A DNA stretch of 64,000 nucleotides, taken from Tetrahymena elliotti 4EA (lineage: Eukaryota; Ciliophora; Oligohymenophorea; Hymenostomatida; Tetrahymenidae). Position 1 is the first letter of the stretch. The number at the start of each line of letters is the position of its first letter. The notes below the pieces were generated by a model. The model was given only the letters and a program-made list of their open reading frames with translations, ran no database searches and was not told the origin of the DNA. Shown here piece after piece: positions 1 to 11,661 of this stretch. Position numbers and translations under genes: made by a program. The stretch is taken from the NCBI GenBank assembly GCA_000231825.2, contig JH720325.1:534716-598715 (forward strand), read 5' to 3'.

Positions 1-37
1 ATAACATTTTTTCTTTTATATAAAAAAGTAAATTAAA

Positions 38-300
38 GTGATTAAATTCACGTAATCCTATTCTTTGAAGAGATTAATACAATTATTCAATCTTAATTAC
101 AAGAAAAAGAAAATGTAACAAAAGCCTATCAAAAGACTACAGAAATCTTGTATTAAAAGGTAATGAAATTTCAATCACTAAAATAAAATCACTTCATAGC
201 ATTTTACCATCTAACTACTAACTAATCAAATCCAAATATTATTGTTTTTAATTCTGTCTTACTAATTACTTTTTGTTACACATAATATAATTTAATAAAA
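38..300 (+). CDS. Possible 3' end of a gene cut by the left edge
   Basis: A forward frame is open from the left edge; from about base 40 to base 159 its translation has a balanced, coiled-coil-like composition (Glu, Lys, Gln and Leu mixed), unlike the Lys/Asn/Phe strings of surrounding noncoding DNA. A GTAATG 5' splice-like site follows directly after the AAG codon at 157-159, and beyond it the frame turns into typical noncoding AT-rich sequence. This may be an internal or terminal exon of a gene lying to the left. No function can be assigned, and without upstream sequence the start and the reading phase cannot be verified. Confidence 0.3.
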
Positions 301-880
301 CGAGAATAATCCATCCATCCATCCATCGATTTCTCATTATTAAGGATCAAAATATCCAAATTCAAATAAAAAATTCCCTTTAGAAATTTTTTCAAATTTG
401 TGTTTTGTTCCATTTTTTCTGCTGAAAATAATTATGGAAAATTTAAATTTTTTTTTTTTTTCCAAGATAATTTAAAAAAATAATATTTAAACTTCTTCCT
501 CTCTCAAATTAAATTTTTGAAAAACATTTTTTTTCTTTTTAAAAAAAGATTGTGAAAAATTTGGGACATTTAATTATTTGTACAAATTCTTTGGTGAACT
601 AGGTTTAATAAGATTACTAATCGAAAGCTAAAAAAATACTTCATAGAGCTGTTACAGGGTTAAATTACTTTTATAATGCACATGATTACTTGAGTTATTA
701 ATAAGGTGTTTTATAAATAATCCCTTAATAATTTTCACTTTAAAGTCTAATATAAGATGTTCAAAGTGTTTATAAATAAATTCTATCAGATTCTAATATA
801 AAATTTGATGTTGAATACAAAAATTCTATTAACTAGTAAAATAATTGTATTTTAACTTCAGATAAGAGGAGAATAATATA
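301..880. other. Intergenic, AT-rich
   Basis: No convincing coding sequence. It contains a short CCAT-type tandem repeat (about 310-328) and a long T run near 451-464. The last part is the presumed 5' flank of the gene beginning at 881. Confidence 0.5.
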
Positions 881-1982
881 ATGTCTTATTAATTTAGTTA
901 ATTTAGCTTTGAGAAGTATTCATAAAAAGTAATAAAATGCTGTAATTTCTAAATAAAATGATAGTTAAAAGAACTAAAATAATACTTAGGGAAAAGATAG
1001 CTAATACTAAAACAATTAAGATTATATTAAAATAATATTTTCAAAATCTCCTTAAAAGTATGAGCGTTGCATTAAAATTTCTATAAAAGATTCTGGTGAA
1101 GATAATTTGATCTAAAGAGTTTCTGATTCACTTAAAATATCAAGTGATCTTCATTCTCTAAACATGTAAAAAATATCAGTTTTTGTAACAGAACAAATAA
1201 TACAAAATCTAGGACCTGTTGAGTAAAAGATTCGTTCTAATAATAAAAAAGATTATAATAAAACTTCATTTTTAGTGAATATTAATCATGTGTAAATAGT
1301 ATAAGCCAAACAAACATAAATGTGCTAAAACATTGTTTCAGACATTAACGATTGTGGATTTAAACTAACTTCACGAGATTATGAGTCTTAAAGTAAAATA
1401 TTTTTAACTACAGAAACTAACGATATTGAGTCTCCTAGTTAAAAAAAAAATTTAAATGATGATATAGTTATTAAAAATCAAGTAAATCTAAACAGAGCCA
1501 GCATTTTATCTGATGCTGCTTGCTAAATTCCTAATGAAAATACTTCTCAAAAATAAATAAATTCTGTTTTAGTTCCTAAAAGTAATTTCCAAAATTCGTT
1601 TATTAGATCCAACTCATAAAATTCCCCTGTAACCCATAAAATGGCTCTCAAATCTATCTAATTCCCAAACTGTCCACACATCCTTGAAGATGAAAGCAAA
1701 TTAAATAAGAGTTAAAGAAATCAATTTTCAAGATATAATAAAGACTGTAATTAATCTTATGATAAATATGTTTATGAACATAATGATTCGCACTTAAAAT
1801 TCAATGACAGAGATATCTCAATTAATTAAATAAGCCTAATCACTGATTACAGAGATTTTCATCATTTCGTAAACAATGACAATAATATAACATAACACAC
1901 TACAAATATAATTTAAGAAGCAATGTCAAAACAAGGAGAATCAGTTGTTGTCAATTAAAAAATAATTTCTAAAAATGAATGA
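881..1982 (+). CDS. Uncharacterised Ser/Asn/Gln-rich protein
   Basis: Two exons fit in frame: 881-928 and 990-1982, with a 61-nt AT-rich GT...AG intron at 929-989. Splicing joins phase 0 to phase 0 and avoids a TGA at 959-961. The product is about 346 residues and ends at TGA 1980-1982; many in-frame TAA codons are read as Gln. The protein is hydrophilic, rich in Ser, Asn, Gln and Asp, with no membrane helix, signal peptide or recognisable catalytic motif, so much of it is probably disordered. The start ATG at 881 follows an A-rich leader. It is tail-to-tail with the next gene, only 176 bp away. I do not recognise the family; the exon model is fairly secure, the role unknown. Confidence 0.65.
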
Positions 1983-2158
1983 AGTTTTAAATTATTTTAA
2001 CAAGAAATCCAATAAAATTTGTCAAATTTATTTTTTTTGTTTTATTAAAAAAAGTTTTTCATAAAATTAGAGTCATATTTAATAATTAATTTAATTACAC
2101 CACATTAAAATATAAAATTACTTTTAAATTAATTTTCTAATATTATTTGTAATTTTAT

Positions 2159-3510
2159 TCATTAAGAAATTTGTATATTTCTGCGTGTAAGCAAATCATA
2201 GTACCATTCTTTGGTGAATTTTAAATCTAATTCTGGGATATCTAAGCTTTTTCTAAGATTTTTAGCAATAGCCATAATTGATCTTTGGGTTACAGGTTCT
2301 TGTGAATTAAATAAAGATTTAACAAGCTAAGACTCAAAGTTTGTATACCAAGGCGAATTGAAATGAGGATTTACTTCAAGAACTTTATCAAGGCTAAATC
2401 CATTAGGGAGGTAAGGTTGATCTGAATTGTTTTGTTTATTTCCATCAGGTGAGCATTCATTTAAGGAAGCAAAGTTATCTTCTTGGTATTACTTAGAATG
2501 GTGTCTTTGCTTTTAGTTAAAGTTATCTTCATCATACATTTTATTAAAGGAGTGTTATTAATTGTATTCATCTTGCATTTCATTTGAATTAGTAGAAGAC
2601 ATTTTGTTATCATCTAATTCCTATTCCATTTTTTATTACTCATATTGTTTCATTTGCTTTTTCATTTAATAGTCAAAATCATGTTTATCAGCATACTTTT
2701 CCATTTACTTCATCTATTTAATCTCTATTTCATTTGGTTTATAGCTATCATCTATAGGAATTTATCCCTTTATTAATTAAAAAAAATTAACTTATATTTT
2801 TAAATTTTAATGAATGATAAAATTTAACTAAAATTCAGCTTATTTTTTTTACTCAGTAAAATTCTCTTTAATTTAAAATTAATCTGATAAAGTTTTTATT
2901 ATTTTGGGTTTCTTCCTTCTTCAAAAATATTTTAAGATAATTAAACTTTTTTTCTTTAAATGAAATTATCAATTTTTGAAAGATCAATATTGGATTTGTT
3001 TATTTTATTTGAAAGTAATTATTTTCACGTTTTTTCAAAATTGGTTTTAATTTGAAGTAAAAACAAGCTCAAAAGTTAAATTTAAAGTAAAACTAAAAAA
3101 TAGTAAAAATTTTTTACTCTTTGCATTTCTATTCTCCATCTAATTATGTTAGTATAAAGGACATTAGCATACTTTTCTATAGATTTTAGATTGTAAATAT
3201 CGCAAAGCTTAACAATAAAATTCTTATAAGCATCTGTATAAAGTCTTCTGCCAGATTTGAAAATATACTTATCAGGATTTTCATCACCTATTAATAATGT
3301 TTGATCCTATGGTGGAGCAGACTTTTGCATAATTTTTTCCTATTTAGGTTAGCCAGACTTGAATTCAGAGCGATAAATGTCTACAATTTTTTATTTAGTT
3401 TTGAGAAGAACTCTTTTCTTATCCTTAAGAATATCCATTTTTCTTTCAATTTCTTCAAGAGATTATTAAATTTTCTTCAAGTCTGCTTTCATATCTTTGT
3501 TAGAAATCAT
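2159..3510 (-). CDS. Uncharacterised coiled-coil protein
   Basis: Exon 1 is 3118-3510 (131 codons) and exon 2 is 2159-2767; the 350-nt intron (2768-3117) keeps phase 0 on both sides. The product is about 333 residues. Residues 1-45 form a charged heptad-like helix. Residues ~85-131 (around GRRLYTDAYKNF and IIRWRIEMQR) look like a compact helical domain, possibly a small helix-turn-helix, but I cannot match it to a named family. The middle is Gln/Asn/Met-rich and low complexity; the last ~80 residues are again well ordered (LPNGFSLDKV..., TRRNIQIS at the C-terminus). No signal peptide or membrane helix. Possibly a nuclear or scaffold protein, but that is inference only. Confidence 0.65.
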
Positions 3511-4486
3511 TTTTGTATATTAAGCACAAACAATATTTTTTTGATAGAATTTTTGATGTTTTTTTTTTAGATTTTTAATTTGTTTTGAAAATATTTTTAA
3601 TAAAAAATAATCTTTGCCTCTGAATTTGCTAAGTTATAAAGTTATTAGTTGCTATTAATTAGAGGGATTTATTATCATTTTAGGCAATATTTTAAATTAA
3701 ATTGAATATTAATTAACATTCTATATATAAAATTGTAAAATCTTGATTAATAAAAAAGAAAGTTTCTAAAAATTTAATTAAAAATCTAAATCTTTTCAAG
3801 AATGATAGAATATTTAAAGTTTTTTGTTCAATAAAGTATATATAGCAATAAAACAAAATATCTAAAAGATATTTTTTTTAATTTTTTTTTGTCGTCATTC
3901 CAATAAAATAGAATTTTTTACTGAATTCTCAGAAAAAAACTTATTGGTGAAAGAATATTTTTTCTCTGAAAGTAATTTTTGATAAATTATAATTTTACTC
4001 AAATTTATTTTTAATGAAACAAGCAAACAAGCACAAAATATGTTTTTAATCTTCAAAATATTCTTAAAATTAATAATTTCTTTCCAACATTCTTAATCAA
4101 TTTCTTTGAATAAATTCTATTTTTATTTAAAATTTAATCACAAATTTGACATCAAATTTAAATTTTAGTAAGAATTTCATAAAAATTTAACATGAAACTA
4201 TTTTTTTCTTTGTTAAAAAATCATTTTTTAAAATAAACTTGCAACATTTTTAAAAGACAAAATAATCTAAGATTATCCAATAAAATTCTTTAAGGTAAAA
4301 TTCAAATTTATTTCATGTAAATTAAACAATTTTTATTACTTCAAAAAATATTACCAAAATAAAAATATAAAAAACATTTAAGCTAATAAAATTGATTGAT
4401 CATCTAAATTGTATTGATAAGATAAAAAAATATTATATATTTAATTTAGTTAATATTTAATTTACAAAGACAAAAAAATTAAATTT
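3511..4486. other. Intergenic, AT-rich
   Basis: About 1 kb between two reverse-strand genes: the 5' flank of the 2159-3510 gene and the 3' flank of the 4487-6063 gene. Homopolymer A and T runs and frequent TGA in all frames; nothing coding or structured was seen. Confidence 0.5.
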
Positions 4487-6063
4487 TCAAATTTAATCAT
4501 CATCAAAGAATGGCTAGAAGGTTTGTAGCTGTTGAAGAGAAACTTGAGGATTAGCAGTTTCTTATTTCCTGAAATACCATTTTTGCATTATTAAAAGCAT
4601 GATTGTAGTTGAGAGAAATGATACCATAATAGTATATAGAATATCAACTGATTCATAAAAGAACTTTTTAGTATTGAGAACATCGTTTACTATTTAGGAG
4701 GTACTTATTTGATAGTTAGAAAGAATATTTTAGAAAAGGAATCTGCTTTATAAGATGCTATTGAAGAAATAAAACCAAAGTAAACAAATTTAAATGAGTT
4801 TTATAATAATTTTTGCATTTTCATTTCTATCAGATGGTTTTAGACTCAATAAAGCAATAGATATGGCAGCTAATATATTCAAAGCAATATTGTAAAATTA
4901 AATATTTTTTAAGTCAGTAATTCCTTCTAAGTTCCAATTAACATAACTATTAAACTCGCTTGCATGCTTTGGATTCCATGGAATTTAATGAATTACCATA
5001 GGAGAATATTTGTATTAATTTTAGATATTAAAATCATGAATTTAATTCAAAAAACTCATTTCATTAATTTCATAAAAATCCTCTTCTTTAATTTCAAATA
5101 TACTCTTATATAAATAATCTCTATCACATTATTCTGGATATTACTTTCTTCTGAAGATTTTATGATACTTACGATCTTTAAACATACTTGCTAATATTAA
5201 TTTATAAAATATTTTATCATTTTTGTTTTAGTTTGATTGTATTTTTAACTAAAAAATAAATAGAAAACTATTAATATTTATTACCATCCTTTTTGGTGCA
5301 TTTTGTTTCTCCTTCTACTATCTCAAAACCAATAACGGGCATTTAGTTTGGAGCTTGGTTCTAAAACTTTAAAGATTATTCATATCCTCCATTAGTATTT
5401 TATATTTCCTCGATCAAAATATTATTAATAGGACAATCATTTTCAGTTTATGCACAAGTGTAGGATTTGAAATCAGATATAAATGAACACACTATTTCAT
5501 TTTCATTACATTACTTCTTCAATTTTATATTATAATTCATGTACTTTCCACAAATTCTAATATTATCATTTCCTAGTTTAAGAAAATTTAAATTAACATA
5601 TCTAATCATTTCAGATTCAGAGACGAAATATTTATTTACCTAACTTGAGGACGCTTAGTTATTTTGGTTTCATTTCTTCATAAAACTAGCATTACTCTTT
5701 ATCATCTACATATGTTTCTCCTTCCTTATAAGGTAAAACATTCTCTCTACACAAATAAAAAGGATCAAGGCCTTAAAACTAATATTAAAAAAGATCACTA
5801 TAGCCTTAAGGACACTCATCATGCTTGTTTGCTTGCTCTTTGACAATAATTATATCTTTTATTTATTTTCTATTAACTTAATTCATAATATGATCATTTT
5901 CATTATTAAAGGCTTTTAATTTTAATAATGAAACTATAGGTGACACTATCCCAACTATGTCTACTAATAAAACGATACTAAATATTAGCCAATACTTAGG
6001 TTGCTATTTGTAAACTATTTGAGGCCTTTAATTATTTTATTAGTTATTCCTCATTTATTTCAT
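4487..6063 (-). CDS. Multipass membrane protein with Cys-rich loop
   Basis: Three exons: 5640-6063, 5285-5572 and 4487-5190, joined by introns of 67 nt (5573-5639) and 94 nt (5191-5284), both consistent at phase 1. The product is about 471 residues. A membrane helix lies near residues 22-45 (YWLIFSIVLLVDIVGIVSPI). A hydrophilic region of roughly 240 residues follows with scattered cysteines (for example DECPQGYS, RICGKY, NDCPINN), consistent with disulfide bonding on the lumenal or extracellular side. Three further hydrophobic helices lie in the C-terminal third, the last just before an acidic tail ending FFDDDQI. ATG at 6063 is used; a second in-frame ATG at 6054 is possible. Family not recognised; a ciliate-type membrane protein of unknown role. 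Confidence 0.65.
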
Positions 6064-6880
6064 AATTATCTAAAAATATTTGATAGTTAGTTATTATTTA
6101 CTCTGTAAAAAATTTGGAAAAAGATATTGTCTTAATTAATTTATTACTTGAATTTATAAATTTCTTTTATTAAGGATTTGTAAATTAAATTCTTATTATC
6201 TGATTATTACTCAATCTTACACTTGTATCTGATCAAGTTTTTCGTAAATCAATAGAAGAATTTCCAAATTTAGTACTATTTCATAAAAGATTCAATCATT
6301 CTTTTTGTTTTTTTATTTATTTCCATTCAAGTAAAATTTAAATATTTTATGAAATGTGTAAATCCCATTTTGTTAAAATTAAAAATAAAAGTAGAAATAA
6401 AACCCAAAAAAAAATAAAATGTTGGGATGTTTACTGTTTCTTTAAATTTTTTATTCTAAATAACTTTATATTTTGATTTGGGATATTTTAAAAATGACTA
6501 TTTTTGATTTCCAAAACTGAAATTTTAACTGCAAAAGTATTTAAAGATATTGATTATTGGGTTTAATTATTTCATTCAAACTTTTCTAATTTTATGGAAA
6601 AATGGTGATCAATTTATTTCATAAATTTTATGAGTATTTTTAGTTTATTTTTTGGTAAAAAATTATCTGTTATTTTTTATAATATTTTTTTATTTTTATC
6701 AAAAATTTTTGAAAATTCTAAACTGATGAAGGTTAATTAAAATGTCATGATTAACATTTAAAAATATATCACAACTTTTTTTCATAAATTTATTTTTAAT
6801 TTACAAAATAAAAATTATTTTTTATTCGTTTTTTAATATTTTATTTAAATACTTTCGTTTATTTTTCTGATTAAATAGAC
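6064..6880. other. Intergenic, AT-rich
   Basis: About 0.8 kb of AT-rich sequence between two reverse-strand genes. No coding frame, repeat or structured element was found. Confidence 0.5.
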
Positions 6881-8725
6881 TCAATTCTAGTCTTATTACC
6901 CTTAATTTTCTTCTACTTCTTAAATTAAGCTGTTGCCATTTTCTTCTAAATTCTAGTCTTCATCTTCTTGTCCTTTATCTATTTGTGAACCATTTTCTTG
7001 TTCTTCATCTATTTATGAACCATTTTCCTGTTCTTCTTCATCTATTTATGAACCATTTTCCTGTTCTTCTTCATCTATTTATGAACCATCTTCCTATTCT
7101 TCTTCTTCATCTTATTCTACTTCTTGATAGGTATTGTTTTATTCTTCTTAATAATCATCTTCTTCTTATTGATTTAAGGAGTACTAATAGAATAAAGAAG
7201 CAATTAAATCATCGAAAACAGAATTTGCATATAGAGGAGGTATGAAAGTGTTTTTGTTAGATAATTTAGTTAATAAGATTATTTATTTATTTAGAGGATA
7301 AAAAAATTAAAAAAATTATTATAAATAAGTTTTGAAAGATGGGTCTATTTCTAAATTATTTTTGAGTTTATATCTAATATCATACAAACTTTGTGTAACA
7401 ATTGAGTGTTCTTCTTAGCTCTCATAATAGAATGTTACTGGTTCTTCTTACATAGTATTATTATCCTGTGTTTAACTAGAAGAATTATTCTATCCACTTG
7501 AGTTTGTTTGTGGAATGAATTGTTTAATGAATTAGCTATAAACTGCTTCTCTTTATTCAAATATGTATTCCCAAACATATGTTTGGCCAAGATCAATAAA
7601 AGATTGATTTTGATCTGACATATAATCTAACATCTAAACAATAACTTATAAATTAGATATTAAGACTACTTCAAACTAAAGGCATTCTTATATTCTATTA
7701 TTTAACATAAGATAGTAGGTAAACTGCTCTGCTTATTAAATAAGAGAAGCATCAATATTTAACTCCTAAATTTTTTCTTATTTTCTTTGTACTAACAGAT
7801 TGATAAACTTTTCAATATTTATTGAAATTATTGAATGCATATTTTTTGATGCTTAAGCAAAATTTATAATTTCTTTTGGTGACAAAAATGGCAAAATAAG
7901 ACTTAAATTATTCTTATTCAAAAACTCATAAATGCTGTTTTATTTTTAGAATTTCTAACTTTAAATTCTTTTGACTATTAATGGTCTAAGCTTTTCAAAG
8001 CCTTTCTGATTAAAATATCTTATAATTTAGCTTTTCATCTCTCTTTCTTCAATTTCATCTTTATCAAATTTGAAGATACTTCTAATTGCCCTTTACTCTT
8101 ACAAAATAAATAAAAATTGATTAAGTTCTTTGGTGAGTCTTTAATCTTAAGTGAACTCTGCGCTGCTGTAATCTTAATTAACTTGCGAAGAATATGAACA
8201 TTCAACTAAAGAAAATACATCTTAAAAGCATTATCTCATTCCTCTTTATTTGACATATGGAATTACTTCACTTAGATCCTAAACTTTAACTCCTTAATCA
8301 ATTAAATCATTAAACAATATTGTTAACTAAAGCAAATGGTCTTAAGTATTTAATGAAAATAATTCATTTTCACTTAATTTATAACTCCTGTAATAGAATT
8401 TAATCTTGCTTTTCAAATGATCAAACATAGCCTCATTAAGCACAGTTTTTTTTTGTTTTTCAAAAAATTTTATTTGCTTCTAAAATGAGTTGTTTAAGAA
8501 AAATTACTTAACTCTATTTCTAGTTTTGTTGCTCAAATTGGCAAATTAATTTAAATTTTCTATATCCAAAAATGATAGCACCAAATCAAAGCTATCGAGA
8601 CTCATTACATTAATTAAAAAAAGACTCTAATTATTTCTATTAAATTCTGTTTAGTCTAAGTTACCTTATCTTCTATTATCCTCAACATTTCTAAAAATAC
8701 AATCATCTTCTATTAGACTCATCAT
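6881..8725 (-). CDS. Protein with two F-box-like motifs and acidic repeat tail
   Basis: A single intronless frame of 615 codons (614 residues) runs from ATG at 8725 to TGA at 6881-6883. Two segments resemble F-box motifs: residues ~41-72 (SLDSFDLVLSFLDIENLNQF, then ANLSNKTRNRV) and ~265-300 (NLSLILPFLSPKEIINFAQA, then SKNMHSII), each with the Leu/Ile-x-x-Leu...Phe-Leu and Ala-x-x-Ser-Lys pattern. F-box domains bind Skp1 in SCF ubiquitin ligases; that role here is inference. The C-terminal ~110 residues are strongly acidic and include three to four copies of an 10-11-residue unit NGSQIDEEEQE. There is no membrane helix. The frame is certain; the F-box assignment needs a profile search. Confidence 0.7.
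6986..7114. repeat. In-frame 30-33 bp tandem repeat
   Basis: Units start at 6986 (30 bp), 7016 (33 bp), 7049 (33 bp) and 7082 (diverged). The 7016 and 7049 units look identical. On the reverse strand they encode repeated NGSQIDEEEQE in the acidic tail of the 6881-8725 protein. All length changes are multiples of three. Confidence 0.85.
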
Positions 8726-9980
8726 TTTTTCTTATTTTAAAATATTTTTTTATAAAAAGTTTACAATTTTTCTATTCAAAATTTAGAATTTTATTCATTT
8801 TATTCTATCATAAATTTATCAGTTTTAGATTTTAAAATTTATAGACTCTTTAATATTTGCGCAATAAATACAATTTTTTGAAAATTTAATACCTTCTTTT
8901 CTCTAATCTTTTTATTTTGAAGAATCATGCTAAAATGAAAGTTGTTATTTCATTTGATCAACCAAGTTTAATTCTTTATTTTAATAGCTTTAATTTAACA
9001 TACTTTAAAATTGTTATAACTTATATTTTTGCTTGACTCTTATTTCTTCAAATACCCTAATTAGCTTTTTTTATCACTTGTTGCTCCTTAGATAATTGAA
9101 ATTTTAGTATTAAATATCTTTTTATTTATTAAATTATTATTAGATGGATTGCATTTAGCTTATTATTTAAAACAGGGTTCTTTTGTCCTTTAAGCAAATA
9201 ATTTCCTAATAATATTTTGATTAGAATATTTCTCTTTTTAAATAAAAATCAATAATTTGTTTATTTAATCATAACATTTTCACTTCAATTTAGATACTGG
9301 ATAAAAATATTAAGATTATCTGCTCTAATAATAAAATAATTTTTTTATTTTCATCTGATTTCCTTACAAAACAAAACTTTATTTTTTTTTTAATCATTTC
9401 AACAAAAATATTTTTTATTAATAATTTCTAAAAAAAGATTCAAAATATTTTAATTTTTAAAATTAAATTTATTTTATGTAAATAATTGAAATAACATCCA
9501 ATTCGATTAAACAATTAACAAGTTTCTCTTTTATTAGGAAATGTTTTGATGATATTAAATATTCAATATTTAATTCAAACCAACAAAAAATTTTTTGTTT
9601 AAATTTTGAAATAATAATTCTGATGATTATGAAATAAACTTTAATATTTTAAGTTTTAATTTTTTTTTGAATATTTATTTTTAATTTTAATTTTGAAAAA
9701 AAAATTATGACTTATTTAGAAATTTTGGTGATTACTTTGAAAAATTTTAGGTTGACTAATTTTTTTTGAAATAGATATTGCAGCTTTTCTATTATTAGAA
9801 TTAGTAGAGGATACAAGAAGGGAGAAGAATATTTAATTTTTTTAAATTTTGAGATTATTATGGAGTAGATAACAATTATTAATAGTATTCAATTATATTT
9901 AATTAAATCTTGTAAAACCTTTATTATTTTCATTCATTAAAATAGATTACTGAACTAAAAGATGCTTAATATAAATTATA
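8726..9980. other. Intergenic, divergent promoter region
   Basis: This stretch separates the reverse gene ending its 5' side at 8725 from the forward release-factor gene, so it should hold both promoters. It is AT-rich with long A and T runs. No conserved element or convincing coding exon was recognised. Confidence 0.5.
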
Positions 9981-10202
9981 ATGGACATTGAGAGACACTT
10001 TAAAATCTTATCAGAAATAAATAAACATGAGAAGAATTATTATAAACAATCTTAAAAACCAGACAAAATTTTTAGGTTTATTAAATAAAAAAATAATCAA
10101 ATAAAAACGAAGTAGAAGAAAAACTTTTACCAAAACAACAAAAATTCAAAATACCGAAAGGTCGAAAACTTAAAGGTCAACAAATATTTAAATATTCTCT
10201 GA
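9981..10202 (+). CDS. Possible small ORF or alternative first exon
   Basis: A 73-codon frame runs from ATG 9981 to TGA 10200-10202, ending 16 bp before the longest eRF1-like start. The first ~37 residues look ordered (MDIERHFKILSEINKHEKNY), while the rest is Lys/Asn-rich. It could be an upstream ORF, a tiny gene, or a first exon. A GT at 10075-10076 could be joined to an AG at 10213-10214 (ttctgtag) and would enter the eRF1-like frame in phase, but GTTTAT is a weak 5' splice site. May also be chance. Confidence 0.25.
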
Positions 10203-10218
10203 AATATTCTGTAGGAAA

Positions 10219-11661
10219 ATGGAGTAGAAGCCACCGTTTTTAAATCCTCTTTAGAAGCTGTAAAATCGAGAAACTAAAATGGATCAAAGCAGAGGCTCCA
10301 GCATGAGCTATTAAGCTGAGGAGTAGAGGCGATTGTAAATTTCTTAGTATCAATTAAGAAAGCAATTGTAGATGCTCCGAAACATGCGAGGAGAATAAAC
10401 TAGCTGTGTTTCATTGTATATTCCTGAGAGAAAAAAATTATATGAAGTAGTCAATTATTTACAGTAAGAAGAAAGTGGTGCAGCCTCCATTAAGAATACC
10501 TAAAATCGTAAATCCGTACAGAGTGCTTTATCAATGCTCCGTGAGCGTTTAAAGAATTTTAATCTTCACAAAAAACATCCCAAAGGCATGATATTCTTTT
10601 GTGCAGATTCTCTTGATTCTAAGCGTCTATTGATAGAAATATTAGATCCTCCTTAGGCAGTTTAGTCTTTCCGTTATTCTTGTAATGCAACCTTTTATTT
10701 AGATGATCTTGAAGATATGCTCAAGGACTAGCCTACTTATGGTTTTGTTGTAGCAGATGGACATGGATATCTTATATCTACTGTTTGCGGTTCTGAAGTC
10801 CGAATTCTCTAAACTAAGGAAGAAGATCTTCCTAACAAGCACAACAAAGGTGGTTAGTCTTCTTTAAGATTTTCTAGGTTATGTGAAGCAGCAAGAGAAA
10901 GACTTGTTAAGAATATTGCTGAAGCCATGAGAAGATGCTATGCTGATGAGTTTGGAACTAAGACTAATCTAAGCGGAATAGTGCTTTGCGGAATGAGTGA
11001 AATCAAAGATAGAGTTCAAAAAGAGCTATAACAATTATGTCCTTGTATTGCCAGTAAAATTATTGCTTGCTATGATGTAAGCTATGGTGGCTAAGCTGGA
11101 CTTAATTAAGCTCTTTAAATGAGTACAGAGATGTTAAAGCTAGACCAACTCTTTCAAGAAATGAAGCTCCTTAGTGACCTCTTCTCAAATTTCACCTTAG
11201 AAACAAATAAGGTTACTTTTGGAGGAGAACTCACTGTCAGAGCCTTGGAAGAAGGAAATGTGAAAAAACTGATTCTCTGTTCAGATTCTGAACTTCAAAG
11301 GGTTGTGGTTTACAATTCAAAAACTCAAGAAGAAACTATCTCATATTTGACACCAACTCAAGTGAAAGCACTCTAAGACTCAATCGACAAAGATGTGATA
11401 AAGAAAAACTAGGTCCAATTATACTCTTAAGAAAGTCTTAACGAATGGATTATCGAACATATTTCTGAGTTCAGCAAAGATTTGGAAATAGTTTTCGTTA
11501 GCGATAAGACCTAACAAGGTGTTTAGTTCTCAAAGAGTTTTTAAGGAATAGGTGCATATCTTAAATACTCAATGGATTATAGTTCACTTCAAGTTTAAGA
11601 AAAAGAAAACGGATTACTTGATCAAGAATACTGTTACGATGACGAAGAAGGATTTATCTGA
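10219..11661 (+). CDS. Divergent eRF1-like peptide chain release factor
   Basis: One uninterrupted frame of 481 codons (480 residues) ends at TGA 11659-11661; ATG 10219 gives the longest form and ATG 10279 is an in-frame alternative. The three eRF1 domains are visible. The N domain carries GAASIKN at ~87-93, where standard eRF1 has TASNIKS, so the motif is altered and one residue shorter. YSCNATF (~153-159) satisfies the YxCxxxF stop-recognition motif. The M domain has the peptidyl-tRNA hydrolysis motif GGQ at 211-213, with Gln encoded by TAG, followed by SSLRFSRL. The C domain has VTFGGELTVRALEEGNVKKL, a GIGAYLKY segment like the eRF3-contact region, and an acidic end DDEEGFI. eRF1 recognises stop codons in the ribosomal A site and releases the peptide. 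Altered motifs suggest a paralog rather than the housekeeping copy. Confidence 0.88.

Noticed and set aside
310..328. CCATCC-type repeat considered as telomere-like
   Set aside because: Ciliate telomeres of this group are CCCCAA repeats at chromosome ends; this is a four-unit CCAT run inside the window.
11119..11376. Short separate ORF under the standard code
   Set aside because: It is an internal piece of the eRF1-like C domain; the flanking TAA/TAG codons are Gln in this genome.
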